From: Xanthobacteraceae bacterium
GTDB lineage: Bacteria > Pseudomonadota > Alphaproteobacteria > Rhizobiales > Xanthobacteraceae
Assembly: GCA_022841625.1 (NCBI GenBank)
Contig: JALHRD010000010.1
Span: forward strand, 1 to 64,000
Length of the DNA: 64,000 nt
Direction: 5' to 3'
In this document: piece by piece, positions 34,117 through 43,906 of the stretch
Layout: each line of letters opens with the position of its first letter
How positions within the stretch are numbered: position 1 is the stretch's first letter
Program-made: the position numbers and the translations under genes
The notes under the pieces: generated by a model
What the model was told of the DNA's origin: nothing
Seen by the model: the letters and a program-made list of their open reading frames with translations, nothing else
Databases searched by the model: none

Positions 34117-36387
34117 ATGCGTGGCGCGCTCGGCGGTCCGCGCGTGCTGCTGCGCCGACTTCGCGAGGTAATGGCGGAGCCGGTCAGCGCGCAGGATCGC
34201 CTCGACAAGATCGTGGTGCTGATCGCTGCCAACATGGTGGCGGAGGTCTGCTCCGTCTACGTGCTGCGCGAGGACAGCAACCTCGAACTTTACGCCACCG
34301 AGGGCCTCAAGCGCGAGGCTGTGCACAACACCGTACTCGCCTCCGACGAAGGGCTGGTCGGTCTGGTCGCCAGCGAGGCCAACCCGATCAATCTCTCGGA
34401 GGCGCAGTCGCACCCCGCGTTCTCCTACCGGCCCGAAACCGGCGAAGAAATCTACCACTCGTTCCTCGGCGTCCCGATCTTGCGCGCCGGCAATACGCTC
34501 GGCGTCCTGGTGGTGCAGAACCGCGCGCGCCGGACCTATTCCGAGGAGGAGGAGGAGGCGTTGCAGACCACCGCGATGGTGGTCGCCGAGATGATCGCCT
34601 CCGGCGAATTGTCGACCATTGCGCGACCCGGCGCACCGGCGCCGGCCGCGCGTCGATCGATGCACATTTCCGGCGCAGTGCTCAACGACGGCGTCGCGCT
34701 CGGCCATGTCGTGCTGCACGAGCCGCGCATCGTCATCACCAATTTCATCGCCGACGACGTCAACAAGGAAAAGAAGCGCCTGGAAGCCGCCATCGAAACC
34801 ATGCGCTCGGATCTCGATCTGCTGCTCGAGCGCGGCGAGGTTCCGGATTCGGGCGAGCACCGCGATGTGCTTGAAGCCTACCGCATGTTTGCCAACGACC
34901 GCGGCTGGCAGCACCGCCTGTCCGAGGCGGTGATGACCGGCCTGACCGCCGAAGCCGCGGTCGAGCGCGTGCAATCCGATACCCGGGCCCGCATGCTGCG
35001 CGCCACCGACCCCTATCTACGCGAACGCCTGCACGACCTGGACGAACTGTCGAACCGGCTGATGCACCAATTGCACGGCCGGGATTACGCGCCGGCGCGC
35101 GACCAGCTGCCGGAAAACGCGGTGATCGTGGCGCGCTCGATGGGACCGGCGGCGCTGCTTGAATACGACCGCAAGCGCCTGCGTGGATTGGTGCTGGAGG
35201 AAGGCGGCCCCAATTCGCATGTCGCGATTGTGGCGCGCGCACTCGGCATTCCCGCCGTCGGAGAGATTGCCAATGCCACCGGCGTCGTCGATCCCGGCGA
35301 TGCAATCATTGTCGATGGCGGGATCGGCGGCGTGCATGTGCGGCCGTCGCCCGACATGGAAGCCGCCTATGTCGAGCGCGTGCGGCTGCGGGCGCGTCGG
35401 CAGTTGCAATACCTCGAATTACGCGACAAGCCCTGTGTCACCAAGGACGGCGTGCCGGTAACGCTCTTGCTCAATGCCGGGCTAGCGGTCGACCTGCCCC
35501 ATATCGAGGAGACCGGCGCCGCCGGCATCGGGCTGTTCCGCACCGAATTGCAGTTCATGGTGGCGGAGAACTTCCCACGCGCCGCCGAACAATTCGCGCT
35601 CTATCGCTCCGTTCTCGACGCCGCCGGAGACAAGCCGGTCACGTTTCGCACGCTCGATATCGGTGGCGACAAAGTGCTGCCCTATATGCGCAACGAGGCG
35701 GAGGAGAATCCGGCGCTCGGCTGGCGCGCAATCCGGCTTGGGCTTGACCGTCCCGGCCTGCTGCGCACCCAGATCCGGGCGCTGTTGCGGGCGGCCGGCG
35801 GTCGCAATCTCAAATTGATGTTCCCGATGATCGCCGCGGTCGAGGAATTCGACGAAGCCAAGGGACTGGTCGAGCGCGAACTGACCCATCTGCGCCGCCA
35901 CGGCCACAAACTGCCAGACCGAGTCGATATCGGCACCATGGTCGAGGTGCCGTCGCTATTGTTCCAGCTCGACGAATTGCTCGAACGGGTCGACTTCCTG
36001 TCGGTCGGCTCGAACGATCTATTGCAATTCTTCTATGCCGCCGACCGCGGCAACCGCCGGGTTTCCGGGCGCTTCGACCCATTGTCGACGCCGGCGCTGC
36101 GCGTATTCCAGATGATCGCCAAGCAATGCAATGCCAAGCGCAAGCCGCTGACGCTGTGCGGCGAACTGGCCTCAAACCCGCTCGGCGCGCTCACGCTGGT
36201 CGCGCTCGGCTATCGCACGCTGTCAGTGGCGCCGACCGCGTTGGGGCCGGTCAAAGCCGTGCTGCTCGACCTCGACGTTGGCAAGGCCGCCCAACTCTTG
36301 GGTCCGATGATCGAAAGTCCGGCCGGCAGCACGCCCGTCCGCGAGCGCCTTAGCGCGTTCGCCGCCGAGCAAGGCTTGCAAGTCTAA
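34117..36387 (+). CDS. ptsP: Phosphoenolpyruvate-protein phosphotransferase PtsP (EI-Ntr)
   Basis: A 756-residue enzyme I of the nitrogen PTS. Residues about 20-165 form a GAF sensory domain (MVAEVCSVYVLREDSNLELYATEGLK). The N-terminal PTS domain follows, with the phosphorylated H368 in GGPNSHVAIVARALGIPAVG, then the PEP-binding barrel with LFRTELQFM, RTLDIGGDK, SVGSNDLLQFFYAADR and C681 in LTLCGELASNP. It passes phosphate from PEP to NPr and EIIA-Ntr, coupling nitrogen status (via GAF ligands such as glutamine) to potassium and carbon metabolism. Proximity to lysC is a conserved Rhizobiales feature. Confidence 0.96.
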   Translation: MRGALGGPRVLLRRLREVMAEPVSAQDRLDKIVVLIAANMVAEVCSVYVLREDSNLELYATEGLKREAVHNTVLASDEGLVGLVASEANPINLSEAQSHPAFSYRPETGEEIYHSFLGVPILRAGNTLGVLVVQNRARRTYSEEEEEALQTTAMVVAEMIASGELSTIARPGAPAPAARRSMHISGAVLNDGVALGHVVLHEPRIVITNFIADDVNKEKKRLEAAIETMRSDLDLLLERGEVPDSGEHRDVLEAYRMFANDRGWQHRLSEAVMTGLTAEAAVERVQSDTRARMLRATDPYLRERLHDLDELSNRLMHQLHGRDYAPARDQLPENAVIVARSMGPAALLEYDRKRLRGLVLEEGGPNSHVAIVARALGIPAVGEIANATGVVDPGDAIIVDGGIGGVHVRPSPDMEAAYVERVRLRARRQLQYLELRDKPCVTKDGVPVTLLLNAGLAVDLPHIEETGAAGIGLFRTELQFMVAENFPRAAEQFALYRSVLDAAGDKPVTFRTLDIGGDKVLPYMRNEAEENPALGWRAIRLGLDRPGLLRTQIRALLRAAGGRNLKLMFPMIAAVEEFDEAKGLVERELTHLRRHGHKLPDRVDIGTMVEVPSLLFQLDELLERVDFLSVGSNDLLQFFYAADRGNRRVSGRFDPLSTPALRVFQMIAKQCNAKRKPLTLCGELASNPLGALTLVALGYRTLSVAPTALGPVKAVLLDLDVGKAAQLLGPMIESPAGSTPVRERLSAFAAEQGLQV

Positions 36388-36430
36388 AGCTCGATGCGTT
36401 TAAGTTGGTGCGAGAAGCGCGCGTCACTCA

Positions 36431-36510
36431 CACCCGCTCGTCCCCGCGTAAGCGGGGACCCAGTAGAAAATAGCAAGATTCTGGATTCCCGCTTGCGCGG
36501 GAATGAGCGG
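36431..36510. repeat. Paired-hairpin intergenic repeat
   Basis: Two short hairpins in tandem: TCCCCGC-GTAA-GCGGGGA (36441-36458) and TTCCCGC-TTGC-GCGGGAA (36486-36503), embedded in CACCCGCTCGTCCCCGCG to GAATGAGCGG. This CCCCGCGTAAGCGGGGACCCAG style element is a widespread dispersed repeat. It sits between the ptsP stop and a Bug gene and may also act as a transcription barrier. Confidence 0.75.
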
Positions 36511-36562
36511 AGAATTGGGCGGCCTCGGCGACTCAGCTTTAAATCATCTTGCGCTAGCGGCC

Positions 36563-37582
36563 TCAATTCGCCGGCGACTGGATCATCTTGGTGACCCGCT
36601 CAATGATCGCGGGCGGGGTTTCCTTCGCCGCACGAATCAAGGTTTCGAGCTCCTCGCCCGTGCGCAGCGTGATCTCGAACCCGAGCTTTTGCGCCTCTTC
36701 TCGAAACAATGGATCGTTGACCGTCGCCTCGAAGGCGCGGCGCAGCATCGCCACCCGCTCCGCCGGCACCTCGGGCGGTAACAGCAACGGGCGACCATAT
36801 TCGATGCTGGACGAAAAATAATCCAAGGTCTGGCGCTGCTCATCGGTTTTCACGAACTGGTAGACCGTTGGCGCACCGGTCCACGGCACGAGGTCCTTCT
36901 CCAGCGTGAACAACACCCGCGCCACGCCCGCCTTGATCCAGTCGGGACGGAAGTTGCGGAACGACTGCACGGTCGAGCACATGCCGTCGAGTTCGCCGGT
37001 CTCCATCGCATATTGCGCGTCTTGCGGCCGAACATAGCCCTCGACCACCCGGAGCTTCATGCCGAGCAAGCCGCGCAGCAGTTTTGGGGTTTCAGTGACG
37101 GTCGAACCGGCGCCGGTGCCGCCAACCACCAGCTCATGGGTGAACAGGTCCGCCGCGGCCTTGATGCGCGGGTGCTTGGTCATGGCAAAGCAACCGCGAT
37201 TGGTCAGTTCGGGGCTGCCGAGCCAATTGAATTTCAGCGGGTCGAAACGCACGCCCGACACCTGTTGCAGACCGACGCTTGGAATGTTGCGGCTGACGCT
37301 GCCCCACACCGTGCCGTCGCGCGGCGCGATGTTGTAGAGCCAGTTGGTAGCAAGCAGATGGCCGGCGCCCGGCATGTTCTGAACCACGAAGCCGGGGTTG
37401 CCTGGAATATGGCGCGGCAGGTGGCGGGCCAGAAACCGCGCCCAGACATCGTAGTCCTGCCCCGCAGCCGCGCCCAAAACGAAGCGAATCTGCTTGCCCT
37501 TGAAGAATTCATCGGCCGGCTGCGCCAGGCCGGGTTTCGCCGCCGCAAGCAGCATCGCGGTCGCGATCGCCAGGCCGCGCAT
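36563..37582 (-). CDS. Tripartite tricarboxylate-type (Bug/TctC) substrate-binding protein
   Basis: A 339-residue exported receptor with signal peptide (MRGLAIATAMLLAAAKPGLA), then KQIRFVLGAAAGQDYDVWARFLARHLPRHIPG and VVQNMPGAGHLLATNWLY. It is closest in style to the 2664-3680 protein (xVxxNMPGAG, ~340 residues). The start at 37582 is chosen over a TTG at 37633 because of the signal peptide and GGGCGGGA upstream. It is 57 bp downstream of the VOC gene on the same strand. Ligand unknown. Confidence 0.87.
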   Translation of the reverse strand: MRGLAIATAMLLAAAKPGLAQPADEFFKGKQIRFVLGAAAGQDYDVWARFLARHLPRHIPGNPGFVVQNMPGAGHLLATNWLYNIAPRDGTVWGSVSRNIPSVGLQQVSGVRFDPLKFNWLGSPELTNRGCFAMTKHPRIKAAADLFTHELVVGGTGAGSTVTETPKLLRGLLGMKLRVVEGYVRPQDAQYAMETGELDGMCSTVQSFRNFRPDWIKAGVARVLFTLEKDLVPWTGAPTVYQFVKTDEQRQTLDYFSSSIEYGRPLLLPPEVPAERVAMLRRAFEATVNDPLFREEAQKLGFEITLRTGEELETLIRAAKETPPAIIERVTKMIQSPAN

Positions 37583-37639
37583 TCCCGCCCAAGCGCAGGG
37601 ACCCGCGGCGATCGATCGAATGATTGCGCGCAAGGCCAG

Positions 37640-38035
37640 CTACGCCGTCACCGGTGCTTTGGTTTTCTTGGGCGTCGCAAGGTCGCGGTCGAAGCCGCCC
37701 TCGGCAATGTCATACATATTGCCCTCGGGATCGGTAGCCCGCTGCTCGGCATAGGCGCGGTCGGCAGGACGCTCAGACGGACCCACGACATCCCATTTCT
37801 TCAGCCGCTCGGCGATGACATCGGAATCCTCGACATGAAAACCGAAGTGGTTAAGACCGTTGGTCTTACCCTCTGCCCGTTGGTTGAGTAGCGCCAAATT
37901 CATGTAGCCGTCGGTCAGGAACACGTTATTGCGGCCATTGCGGGCCACAACCTTCATCTCAAAGACATCGCAATAGAACTTTGCGAGTTCCTCGGGATCC
38001 ATGCAGATGATGGCCAAATGTCTGATCTTGGGCAT
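37640..38035 (-). CDS. VOC (vicinal oxygen chelate) superfamily protein
   Basis: A 131-residue VOC protein: IRHLAIICMDPEELAKFYCDVFEMK, NHFGFHVEDSD with a metal-ligand His, and ATDPEGNMYDIAEG with the C-terminal Glu. Relatives include glyoxalase I and extradiol dioxygenases; the reaction here is not evident. AGGAG lies 10 nt upstream of ATG. A Bug binding-protein gene follows on the same strand, hinting at a shared catabolic role. Confidence 0.85.
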   Translation of the reverse strand: MPKIRHLAIICMDPEELAKFYCDVFEMKVVARNGRNNVFLTDGYMNLALLNQRAEGKTNGLNHFGFHVEDSDVIAERLKKWDVVGPSERPADRAYAEQRATDPEGNMYDIAEGGFDRDLATPKKTKAPVTA

Positions 38036-38139
38036 AAGCGTCTCGCTCCTTGCTGCAAATCCTTGCGCGCCTTATTGTTTTGCTTGACATACACGCGGCG
38101 TTGACCCGATGCAACGCGCTGCCATGCGACATCCCGAAC

Positions 38140-39213
38140 ATGCTGCCTGACCACAAACTCGACGCCCTGATCACGCGCCATAAGATGGTCGAGAGCGAAC
38201 TGGCGAGTTCGCTCGCGCCGGACGCCTATGTTCGGCTGTCGCGTGAGTTCGCCGAACTCAGCCCGATTGTCGATGCCATAAAGACCTATCGTCATGTGGT
38301 CGCCGAGGTCGCGGACCTCGAGGGCCTGCTTAACGACTCCAAGACCGACGCCGAAATGCGCCACATGGCGGCGACGGAGAAGCCCGTGCTGGAGCAGCGG
38401 CGCAGCACGCTCGAGCAGCAGCTGATGCTCGCGCTGTTGCCAAAAGACGCGATGGACGATCGCAACGTCATTATCGAGATCCGGGCCGGGACCGGCGGCG
38501 ACGAAGCTGCGCTGTTCGCCGGCGACCTATTCCGCATGTATGAGCGCTACGCCGCCAAGCAGGGCTGGAAGGTCGAGATTGTGTCCGCCAGCGAGGGCGC
38601 CATGGGCGGCTACAAGGAAATCATCGCGGAGATCCGCGGCCGCGGCGCTTTCGCCAAACTGAAATTCGAATCCGGGGTGCATCGCGTCCAGCGCGTGCCT
38701 GATACCGAAGCCTCCGGCCGCATCCACACCTCGGCCGCGACCGTCGCGGTGCTGCCGGAAGCCGAGGAGGTCGACATCACCATTAACGAATCGGATCTCC
38801 GGATCGACACCCTGCGCGCGAGCGGCGCCGGCGGCCAGCATGTCAACAAAACCGAGTCCGCGGTGCGGGTGTTCCACATCCCTACCGGCATCGAGGTCAA
38901 GATGCAGGAGGACCGCTCGCAGCATCGCAACCGCGCCAAGGCGATGGCAGTGCTGCGCGCCCGCCTCTACGACCACGAGCGGCAGAAACGCGACTCCGCC
39001 CGCGCCGCCGATCGACGCGGTCAAGTCGGCTCGGGCGATCGCTCCGAGCGCATTCGCACGTACAATTTTCCGCAGGGCCGCGTCAGCGACCACCGCATCA
39101 ACCTCACGCTCTATAAACTGCCGCAGATCGTCGAGGGCGAGGCGCTCGGCGAGATCATCGACGCGCTGGTGGCCGAGCATCAGGCGTCGCTGCTGGCAGC
39201 GGAGGCATCGTGA
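38140..39213 (+). CDS. prfA: Peptide chain release factor 1
   Basis: A 357-residue RF1. Seen: [27 protein letters not shown], the GGQ peptidyl-hydrolysis loop in [23 protein letters not shown], and RSYNF-like [21 protein letters not shown]. The anticodon-like PxT tripeptide lies in the middle region. It terminates at UAA and UAG. Start at 38140 fits the family N-terminus [11 protein letters not shown]. Overlaps prmC by 4 bp. Confidence 0.97.
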   Translation: MLPDHKLDALITRHKMVESELASSLAPDAYVRLSREFAELSPIVDAIKTYRHVVAEVADLEGLLNDSKTDAEMRHMAATEKPVLEQRRSTLEQQLMLALLPKDAMDDRNVIIEIRAGTGGDEAALFAGDLFRMYERYAAKQGWKVEIVSASEGAMGGYKEIIAEIRGRGAFAKLKFESGVHRVQRVPDTEASGRIHTSAATVAVLPEAEEVDITINESDLRIDTLRASGAGGQHVNKTESAVRVFHIPTGIEVKMQEDRSQHRNRAKAMAVLRARLYDHERQKRDSARAADRRGQVGSGDRSERIRTYNFPQGRVSDHRINLTLYKLPQIVEGEALGEIIDALVAEHQASLLAAEAS

Positions 39214-40091
39214 CCGCGGTAACGGCGCAGGCCAACGCCGTGCCGACGGTTGCCGCTGCGCGACGCAAACTGGCGGAGCGGTTCCGCAATGCCGGCTTCG
39301 ATTCCCCCGATCTCGACGCGCGCATCCTGGTGGGCCATGCGCTTGCACTCGACCATGCCGCTCTGGCAGCGCAGGCGGAGCGCCCGCTTTCAAAGCAGGA
39401 GGCCGATGCCGTAACCGCGCTGGCTGAGCGCCGTCTCAACCGGGAACCGGTGGCGCGGATCGTCGGCGTGCGGGAGTTCTGGGGTTTGCCATTCAAACTC
39501 AACCGCGAGACGCTGGTGCCACGGCCGGAAACCGAGACCGTGGTCGCGGCCGCCCTTGCAATGCTCGGCGCCGAACGCGGACGTCCGCTGCTGATCGCCG
39601 ATCTCGGCACCGGCTCTGGCGCGCTGCTGCTCGCGCTGCTGGCAGAATTGCCGGCGGCCCGCGGTATCGGCACCGACATCAGTCTGGGCGCGCTCGCTTG
39701 CGCGCGCGCGAACGCCATCGCACTCGGCTTCGCCAACCGGGCGTCATTGGTTGCCTGCGACCACGGCACAGCGCTCGGGGGCGGCTTCGACCTGGTGGTC
39801 GCAAACCCGCCTTATGTGGCGAGACCGGAAATTGCAGACCTGCCGTCAGAGGTGCGCGAACACGATCCGCACCGCGCGCTTGACGGCGGCCCCGATGGCC
39901 TCTCCGCCTATCGCGCCATCGTTACCGATGCGCGACGTATCCTGACGCCTCGCGGCATCCTGGTCCTGGAACTCGGCGCGGGCCAGCTTGACGCCGTCCG
40001 ACGCCTCGCCGCCGACGCCGGGCTGGCGAGCACTATTCGGCACGACCTGGCCGGCATCCCGCGCGCTTTGGCCGTCACGGTCCTGCCATAG
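39210..40091 (+). CDS. prmC: Release factor glutamine methyltransferase
   Basis: A 293-residue SAM methyltransferase that methylates the Gln of the GGQ motif in RF1/RF2. N-terminal helical domain, then [15 protein letters not shown] (motif I) and N199-PPY202 ([13 protein letters not shown]), the Gln-binding NPPY. GTG start at 39210 overlaps the prfA stop as GTGA, so enzyme and substrate are co-translated. Confidence 0.96.
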   Translation: MTAVTAQANAVPTVAAARRKLAERFRNAGFDSPDLDARILVGHALALDHAALAAQAERPLSKQEADAVTALAERRLNREPVARIVGVREFWGLPFKLNRETLVPRPETETVVAAALAMLGAERGRPLLIADLGTGSGALLLALLAELPAARGIGTDISLGALACARANAIALGFANRASLVACDHGTALGGGFDLVVANPPYVARPEIADLPSEVREHDPHRALDGGPDGLSAYRAIVTDARRILTPRGILVLELGAGQLDAVRRLAADAGLASTIRHDLAGIPRALAVTVLP

Positions 40092-40594
40092 ACCTTTCGC
40101 TAACCTTGTGCGACATGCCTCACCAACAGCCCAGCCACGAAAAAAGCGCTTGGATTGTGGATCGAGACCGACTAGGTTTTAACCAGGAATCGACCCCAGG
40201 CGCCAACAAGAGCCCGCAGCGACGCTACGGAGAGCCACTGGCGCGAAGACGCAGAACGCTAATGCCAGAATTCGGCACTAGATGCGCCTTCCGGGGATCG
40301 AGATGCTTCATCGGCTAAGCGCCCGCCCGCGATATGCGATCGACGTGGTGCTGCGCATGACGAGAGGTTGACGACACCGCAGAAGAGGATGCGGACAATT
40401 GATCGCTGCTTCGTGATTCGATATCCGAAGCTACAGCGTGCCGTGGTAAGTTTGTGGTGCCTTGTCAGGCAGATTGTGGTGTACGCAATTCGGCCGCGAT
40501 GTCATAGGCATTACCGCGTTGCTGGGTGTGGAGTGAAACGTGTTGAAGCAAGGCGGACGCAACCGCCAAATTAGGATCAACGAACAGGCAGGTC
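40092..40594. other. 503-bp intergenic region, no gene supported
   Basis: Lies between prmC and the DUF4167 gene on the same strand. Short open frames inside lack coding character and ribosome-binding sites. No tRNA, repeat or clear promoter was recognised. GGCAGG just before 40595 is the ribosome-binding site of the DUF4167 gene. The length suggests a long leader or a small RNA, but nothing visible proves it. Confidence 0.4.
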
Positions 40595-41296
40595 ATGAGA
40601 AACGGTCAGAACAAGCGGATGCGTGGCGGTCGCAGCAATCAACACCAGCACCAACATCACCAGCACCACCGCAAGAGCCAGAACCCGATGTCGCGCGTTT
40701 ATGAGTCCAACGGACCCGATGTTAAGATTCGCGGCAATCCGTCTCACATCGCAGAAAAATACGTTCAGCTTGCCCGCGACGCACAGTCGTCCGGCGACCC
40801 CGTTGCGGCCGAGAATTATTATCAACACGCCGAGCACTACAACCGGTTGATTGCCGCGGCGCAGGAACAGTTTCGCCAGCAGAACCCGCAACTCAACCGA
40901 CCCGAAACCGAAATGCGCGCAGACATGCGCGAGGACACTTTCGACGACGGCGATGAATCGGGCGGCGGCGACCAGCCGTCTATTCAAGGCGGCGGCGAAT
41001 CGCCCTACGGCATGCGCGAGCCGCAGCCCTATCTGCCGCGCGAGGCACAACCATTTCCACAGCAGCAAAATGCCCCACGACAGCAACCGCCGATTGTGCA
41101 AGACAGCGCCGATGTCGATCGGCTGCCGTCGTTCATCACTGGCGGCGGTGCGGCACAGCCATTGCCACAGGCCCAAGGTCAGAATGGCGACGGCCAGCAG
41201 GATCGTTTTCCGCAGCATCGCCGCCGCCGCCGCCATCGCGGCCCGCGCCCGGACTACCCAGGCGCGCCGCGCGACGACGCACCGCAACAGGACTAG
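40595..41296 (+). CDS. DUF4167 domain-containing protein
   Basis: A 233-residue protein. The N-terminal DUF4167 domain is the conserved part: MRNGQNKRMRGGRSNQHQHQHH, then SRVYESNGPDVKIRGNPSHIAEKYVQLARDAQSSGDPVAAENYYQHAEHYNR. The rest is low-complexity, rich in Pro/Gln/Gly and finishing in a His/Arg-rich RRRRRHRGPRP tail. RNA binding is plausible from composition (inference). It is frequent after prmC in Rhizobiales. Confidence 0.9.
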   Translation: MRNGQNKRMRGGRSNQHQHQHHQHHRKSQNPMSRVYESNGPDVKIRGNPSHIAEKYVQLARDAQSSGDPVAAENYYQHAEHYNRLIAAAQEQFRQQNPQLNRPETEMRADMREDTFDDGDESGGGDQPSIQGGGESPYGMREPQPYLPREAQPFPQQQNAPRQQPPIVQDSADVDRLPSFITGGGAAQPLPQAQGQNGDGQQDRFPQHRRRRRHRGPRPDYPGAPRDDAPQQD

Positions 41297-41363
41297 CGCT
41301 CCCCGCCCGCGAAGCGCCTGATCGCTTTTGCAGCAAGCGTTGAAGAAATTTCAAATCGGGGCA

Positions 41364-42098
41364 TTAGCGTGTGCGCGGCGAAGACGCCAGCGCCGGCTCC
41401 AACGTGGGAACCAGCCGTCGCGCTTCGCGGCGTGCCGGCAAGGCGCGATAGACCTGCTTGGTCGCTTCCACCAGATGCACGCCGGCAAACGGCGCCGAGA
41501 TCGTCGCGCCGGCCCGCTCCCAAGCGGCAGCCGAGCGCAAGAACCAGCCGCGACCGATTGGCGGCACATAAAGCGCCTCGCTCCACCCGATTGGCGTGAA
41601 CCAAGTGTCGCGCAAGAGATTTGTAATCTGGGCGCGCGAATACGGGCGGCCATGTCCGAATGGCGTGGTGTCCATGCGCGCCCACAGGCCGCGTCGATTG
41701 GGCACCACCGCCAGCAACCGCCCGCCGGCCGCCAAAACACGCCAAATCTCGCGCAGCAGCGCGCCGGGCTCATGCGCCATTTCGAGCGCGTGCACCAGAA
41801 TCACCCGGTCGACCGAAGCGTCCTGCAACGGCAGTTCGAATTCATCCACCAGCGCCGAAAGACTTTGCCGCGTGGACGGCCACTTCACCACGCCTTGTGC
41901 CGCCGGCATGAAAGCCAGGCACCGCTCCGCCTCTTCCCGGAACAGACCGAGATAGGGCGTCGTGTAGCCAAGACCAAGCACCGTCATGCCGCGCGTATCG
42001 CTGAAGCGCGCGCGCACCTCGCGGCCGACAAAGCGGCGCGCAACCAGGCCCAGACGCTGGGTATAGAAATTGCGCAGGTCGACGACGTCGATAGTCAT
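41364..42098 (-). CDS. Class I SAM-dependent methyltransferase
   Basis: A 244-residue methyltransferase. Seen: TVLGLGYTTPYLGLFREEAERC (motif I, degenerate GxGxG), LPLQDASVDRVILVHALEMAHEPGALLREIWRVLAAGGRLLAVVPNRRGLWAR. The C-terminal part is Pro/Arg-rich. It is divergent from gloB (109 bp). Substrate unknown. Confidence 0.87.
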   Translation of the reverse strand: MTIDVVDLRNFYTQRLGLVARRFVGREVRARFSDTRGMTVLGLGYTTPYLGLFREEAERCLAFMPAAQGVVKWPSTRQSLSALVDEFELPLQDASVDRVILVHALEMAHEPGALLREIWRVLAAGGRLLAVVPNRRGLWARMDTTPFGHGRPYSRAQITNLLRDTWFTPIGWSEALYVPPIGRGWFLRSAAAWERAGATISAPFAGVHLVEATKQVYRALPARREARRLVPTLEPALASSPRTR

Positions 42099-42207
42099 GT
42101 GGCAAGATTAGCATGATTGCGGCTATGACCTGTTACGGTTGTTGCGTCTTCGTGGGCGAAGGCGGATGATCCGTTAACGACCCTTCCGGCGGCCAAAGGA
42201 CCCCACA

Positions 42208-42975
42208 ATGTCCGCTCAAATCCGTCTGTTCATGTGCCTTAAGGACAATTTCGGCGCACTGCTGCACGACCCCGCCAGCGGCCGCACCGCTGCCATCGAC
42301 GCGCCCGAGGCGGCACCCGTGGAAGCCGCGCTTGCCGCCACCGGCTGGACGCTCACCGACATTCTGGTGACCCATCATCATCGCGACCACACCGGCGGCA
42401 TTGAGGAACTCAAAGACCGCCACCGCTGCCGCGTGGTCGCGCCGGACGGCGAGGCCGATGCCATCCCAGGGGTCGACGAGACCATGCGCGACGGCGGCAA
42501 CATTCGGATCGGCGCGATCGAGGGACGCGTCATCGCCACGCCCGGTCACACCGCCGCGCCGGCGACGCTGTATTTTCCCGCCGAAAAATTGGTCTTTGCC
42601 GGCGACACGCTGTTTTCCATCGGCTGCGGCCGCGTGATCGAAGGCACCATGGACGAGATGTGGCAATCGATGCTGAAGCTGCGCGCGCTGGCCGACGACA
42701 CCATGATGTATTGCGGCCACGAATATACGCTGGCGAACATCCGCTTTGCCAAGACCATCGAGCCCGACAACGCGGTGCTCGCCGCGCGCGAGCGAGCGGT
42801 CACGCAGCTCCTCGCCGCAGGCAATCCAACGGCGCCCTCGCTGATGGGCGACGAAAAAAAGGCCAATCCGTTCCTACGCGCCGACCTGCCAGACGTCGCC
42901 AAGGCGGTAGGCATGGCCGGCGCTCCGGCGGCCGAGGTATTTGCCGAGATCCGCACCCGCAAGAATAAATTCTAG
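42208..42975 (+). CDS. gloB: Hydroxyacylglutathione hydrolase (glyoxalase II)
   Basis: A 255-residue metallo-beta-lactamase-fold enzyme with THHHRDH (dinuclear metal site), VIATPGHTAAPATLYFP and GDTLFSIGCGRVIEGTMDEMW, CGHEYTLANIRFA. It hydrolyses S-D-lactoylglutathione to D-lactate in methylglyoxal detoxification. Strong AAGGA before ATG. Divergent from the methyltransferase. Confidence 0.95.
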   Translation: MSAQIRLFMCLKDNFGALLHDPASGRTAAIDAPEAAPVEAALAATGWTLTDILVTHHHRDHTGGIEELKDRHRCRVVAPDGEADAIPGVDETMRDGGNIRIGAIEGRVIATPGHTAAPATLYFPAEKLVFAGDTLFSIGCGRVIEGTMDEMWQSMLKLRALADDTMMYCGHEYTLANIRFAKTIEPDNAVLAARERAVTQLLAAGNPTAPSLMGDEKKANPFLRADLPDVAKAVGMAGAPAAEVFAEIRTRKNKF

Positions 42976-42986
42976 GGCGCGCCTTC

Positions 42987-43436
42987 ATGCCGCTGTCGGC
43001 CCGCGAAATCATTCGCCTGCTCGATCTCAAACCACATCCCGAGGGCGGGCACTATCTGGAAACATTGCGCGACCCGCCGATCAATGGCCGCGCCGCGTCA
43101 ACCGCGATCTACTATCTGCTCGCACGCGGTGAACGCTCGCATTGGCACCGCGTCGATGCCACCGAGGTCTGGCACTACTACGCCGGTAGCGCGCTGCGGC
43201 TCGAAACCACGGCAACTGGCGATGGCCCGATTGAACGGATCATGCTCGGACCGGACCTCGCGGCGGGCGAGCGCCCGCAGACGATAGTGCCACCGCGGGT
43301 GTGGCAAGCCGCCGAAAGCCTCGGTGACTGGACGCTGGTGGGCTGCACGGTGGCGCCTGGCTTTGAGTTTGCGGGATTTGAACTCGCCCCCAAGGGCTGG
43401 TCGCCGGGGCTCGCGCTTGCAGACGGTAGCCGATGA
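42987..43436 (+). CDS. Cupin, DUF985 family
   Basis: A 149-residue single-domain cupin: HPEGGHYLETLRD, STAIYYLLARGERSHWHRVDATEVWHYYAG with metal-ligand His/Glu pattern, PPRVWQAAESLGDWTLVGCTVAPGFEFAGFEL. Function in DUF985 proteins is not established. It starts 11 bp after gloB and overlaps the SRPBCC gene by 4 bp, so gloB-cupin-SRPBCC is probably one transcript. Confidence 0.9.
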   Translation: MPLSAREIIRLLDLKPHPEGGHYLETLRDPPINGRAASTAIYYLLARGERSHWHRVDATEVWHYYAGSALRLETTATGDGPIERIMLGPDLAAGERPQTIVPPRVWQAAESLGDWTLVGCTVAPGFEFAGFELAPKGWSPGLALADGSR

Positions 43437-43906
43437 AGATCGAACTTACGACCGAAATCGCGGCGCCGCCCGAGATTGTCTATGCGACCGTGACCGACAT
43501 CGCCCGCTGGCCGGACTTTTTCCGCGGCATCGCCCAAATGGAATTACTGACGCCAGGCCCCATCGTTGTCGGCACAAAGTTTCGCGAGACCCGCACCATG
43601 TTCGGACGCAACGCCAGCGAGGCAATGACGGTTGCTATGCTCGAGCCGCCGCGTCAATTTGCGCTCACCGCCGAAAACCACGGCACACGCTACCGCATCA
43701 TCCATCAGGTCGCTTCAGTGACCGGGGGCTCGCGGCTGCGACTGACCTTCGAAGGCACGCCGGTTACCCTTGCCGCCAAGCTCGGCGCGATCATTGCCCT
43801 CTTGTTCAAGGGGGCGGTGACGAAAAAACTCAGCTCCGACCTTAATGACGTAAAATCGGAAGCTGAACGTCGCGCTCAGGTTCAATCGGGAGCTACGCCG
43901 CCCTGA
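43433..43906 (+). CDS. SRPBCC (START-like) family protein
   Basis: A 157-residue hydrophobic-cavity protein: [28 protein letters not shown], the polyketide-cyclase/START N-terminus, and a C-terminal helix ([29 protein letters not shown]). ATGA overlap with the cupin gene. It overlaps the convergent chemotaxis gene by 14 bp. Ligand unknown. Confidence 0.85.
   Translation: MKIELTTEIAAPPEIVYATVTDIARWPDFFRGIAQMELLTPGPIVVGTKFRETRTMFGRNASEAMTVAMLEPPRQFALTAENHGTRYRIIHQVASVTGGSRLRLTFEGTPVTLAAKLGAIIALLFKGAVTKKLSSDLNDVKSEAERRAQVQSGATPP

Noticed and set aside
40106-40574. Small frames between prmC and the DUF4167 gene
   Set aside because: Low-complexity, no ribosome-binding sites and no recognisable family.
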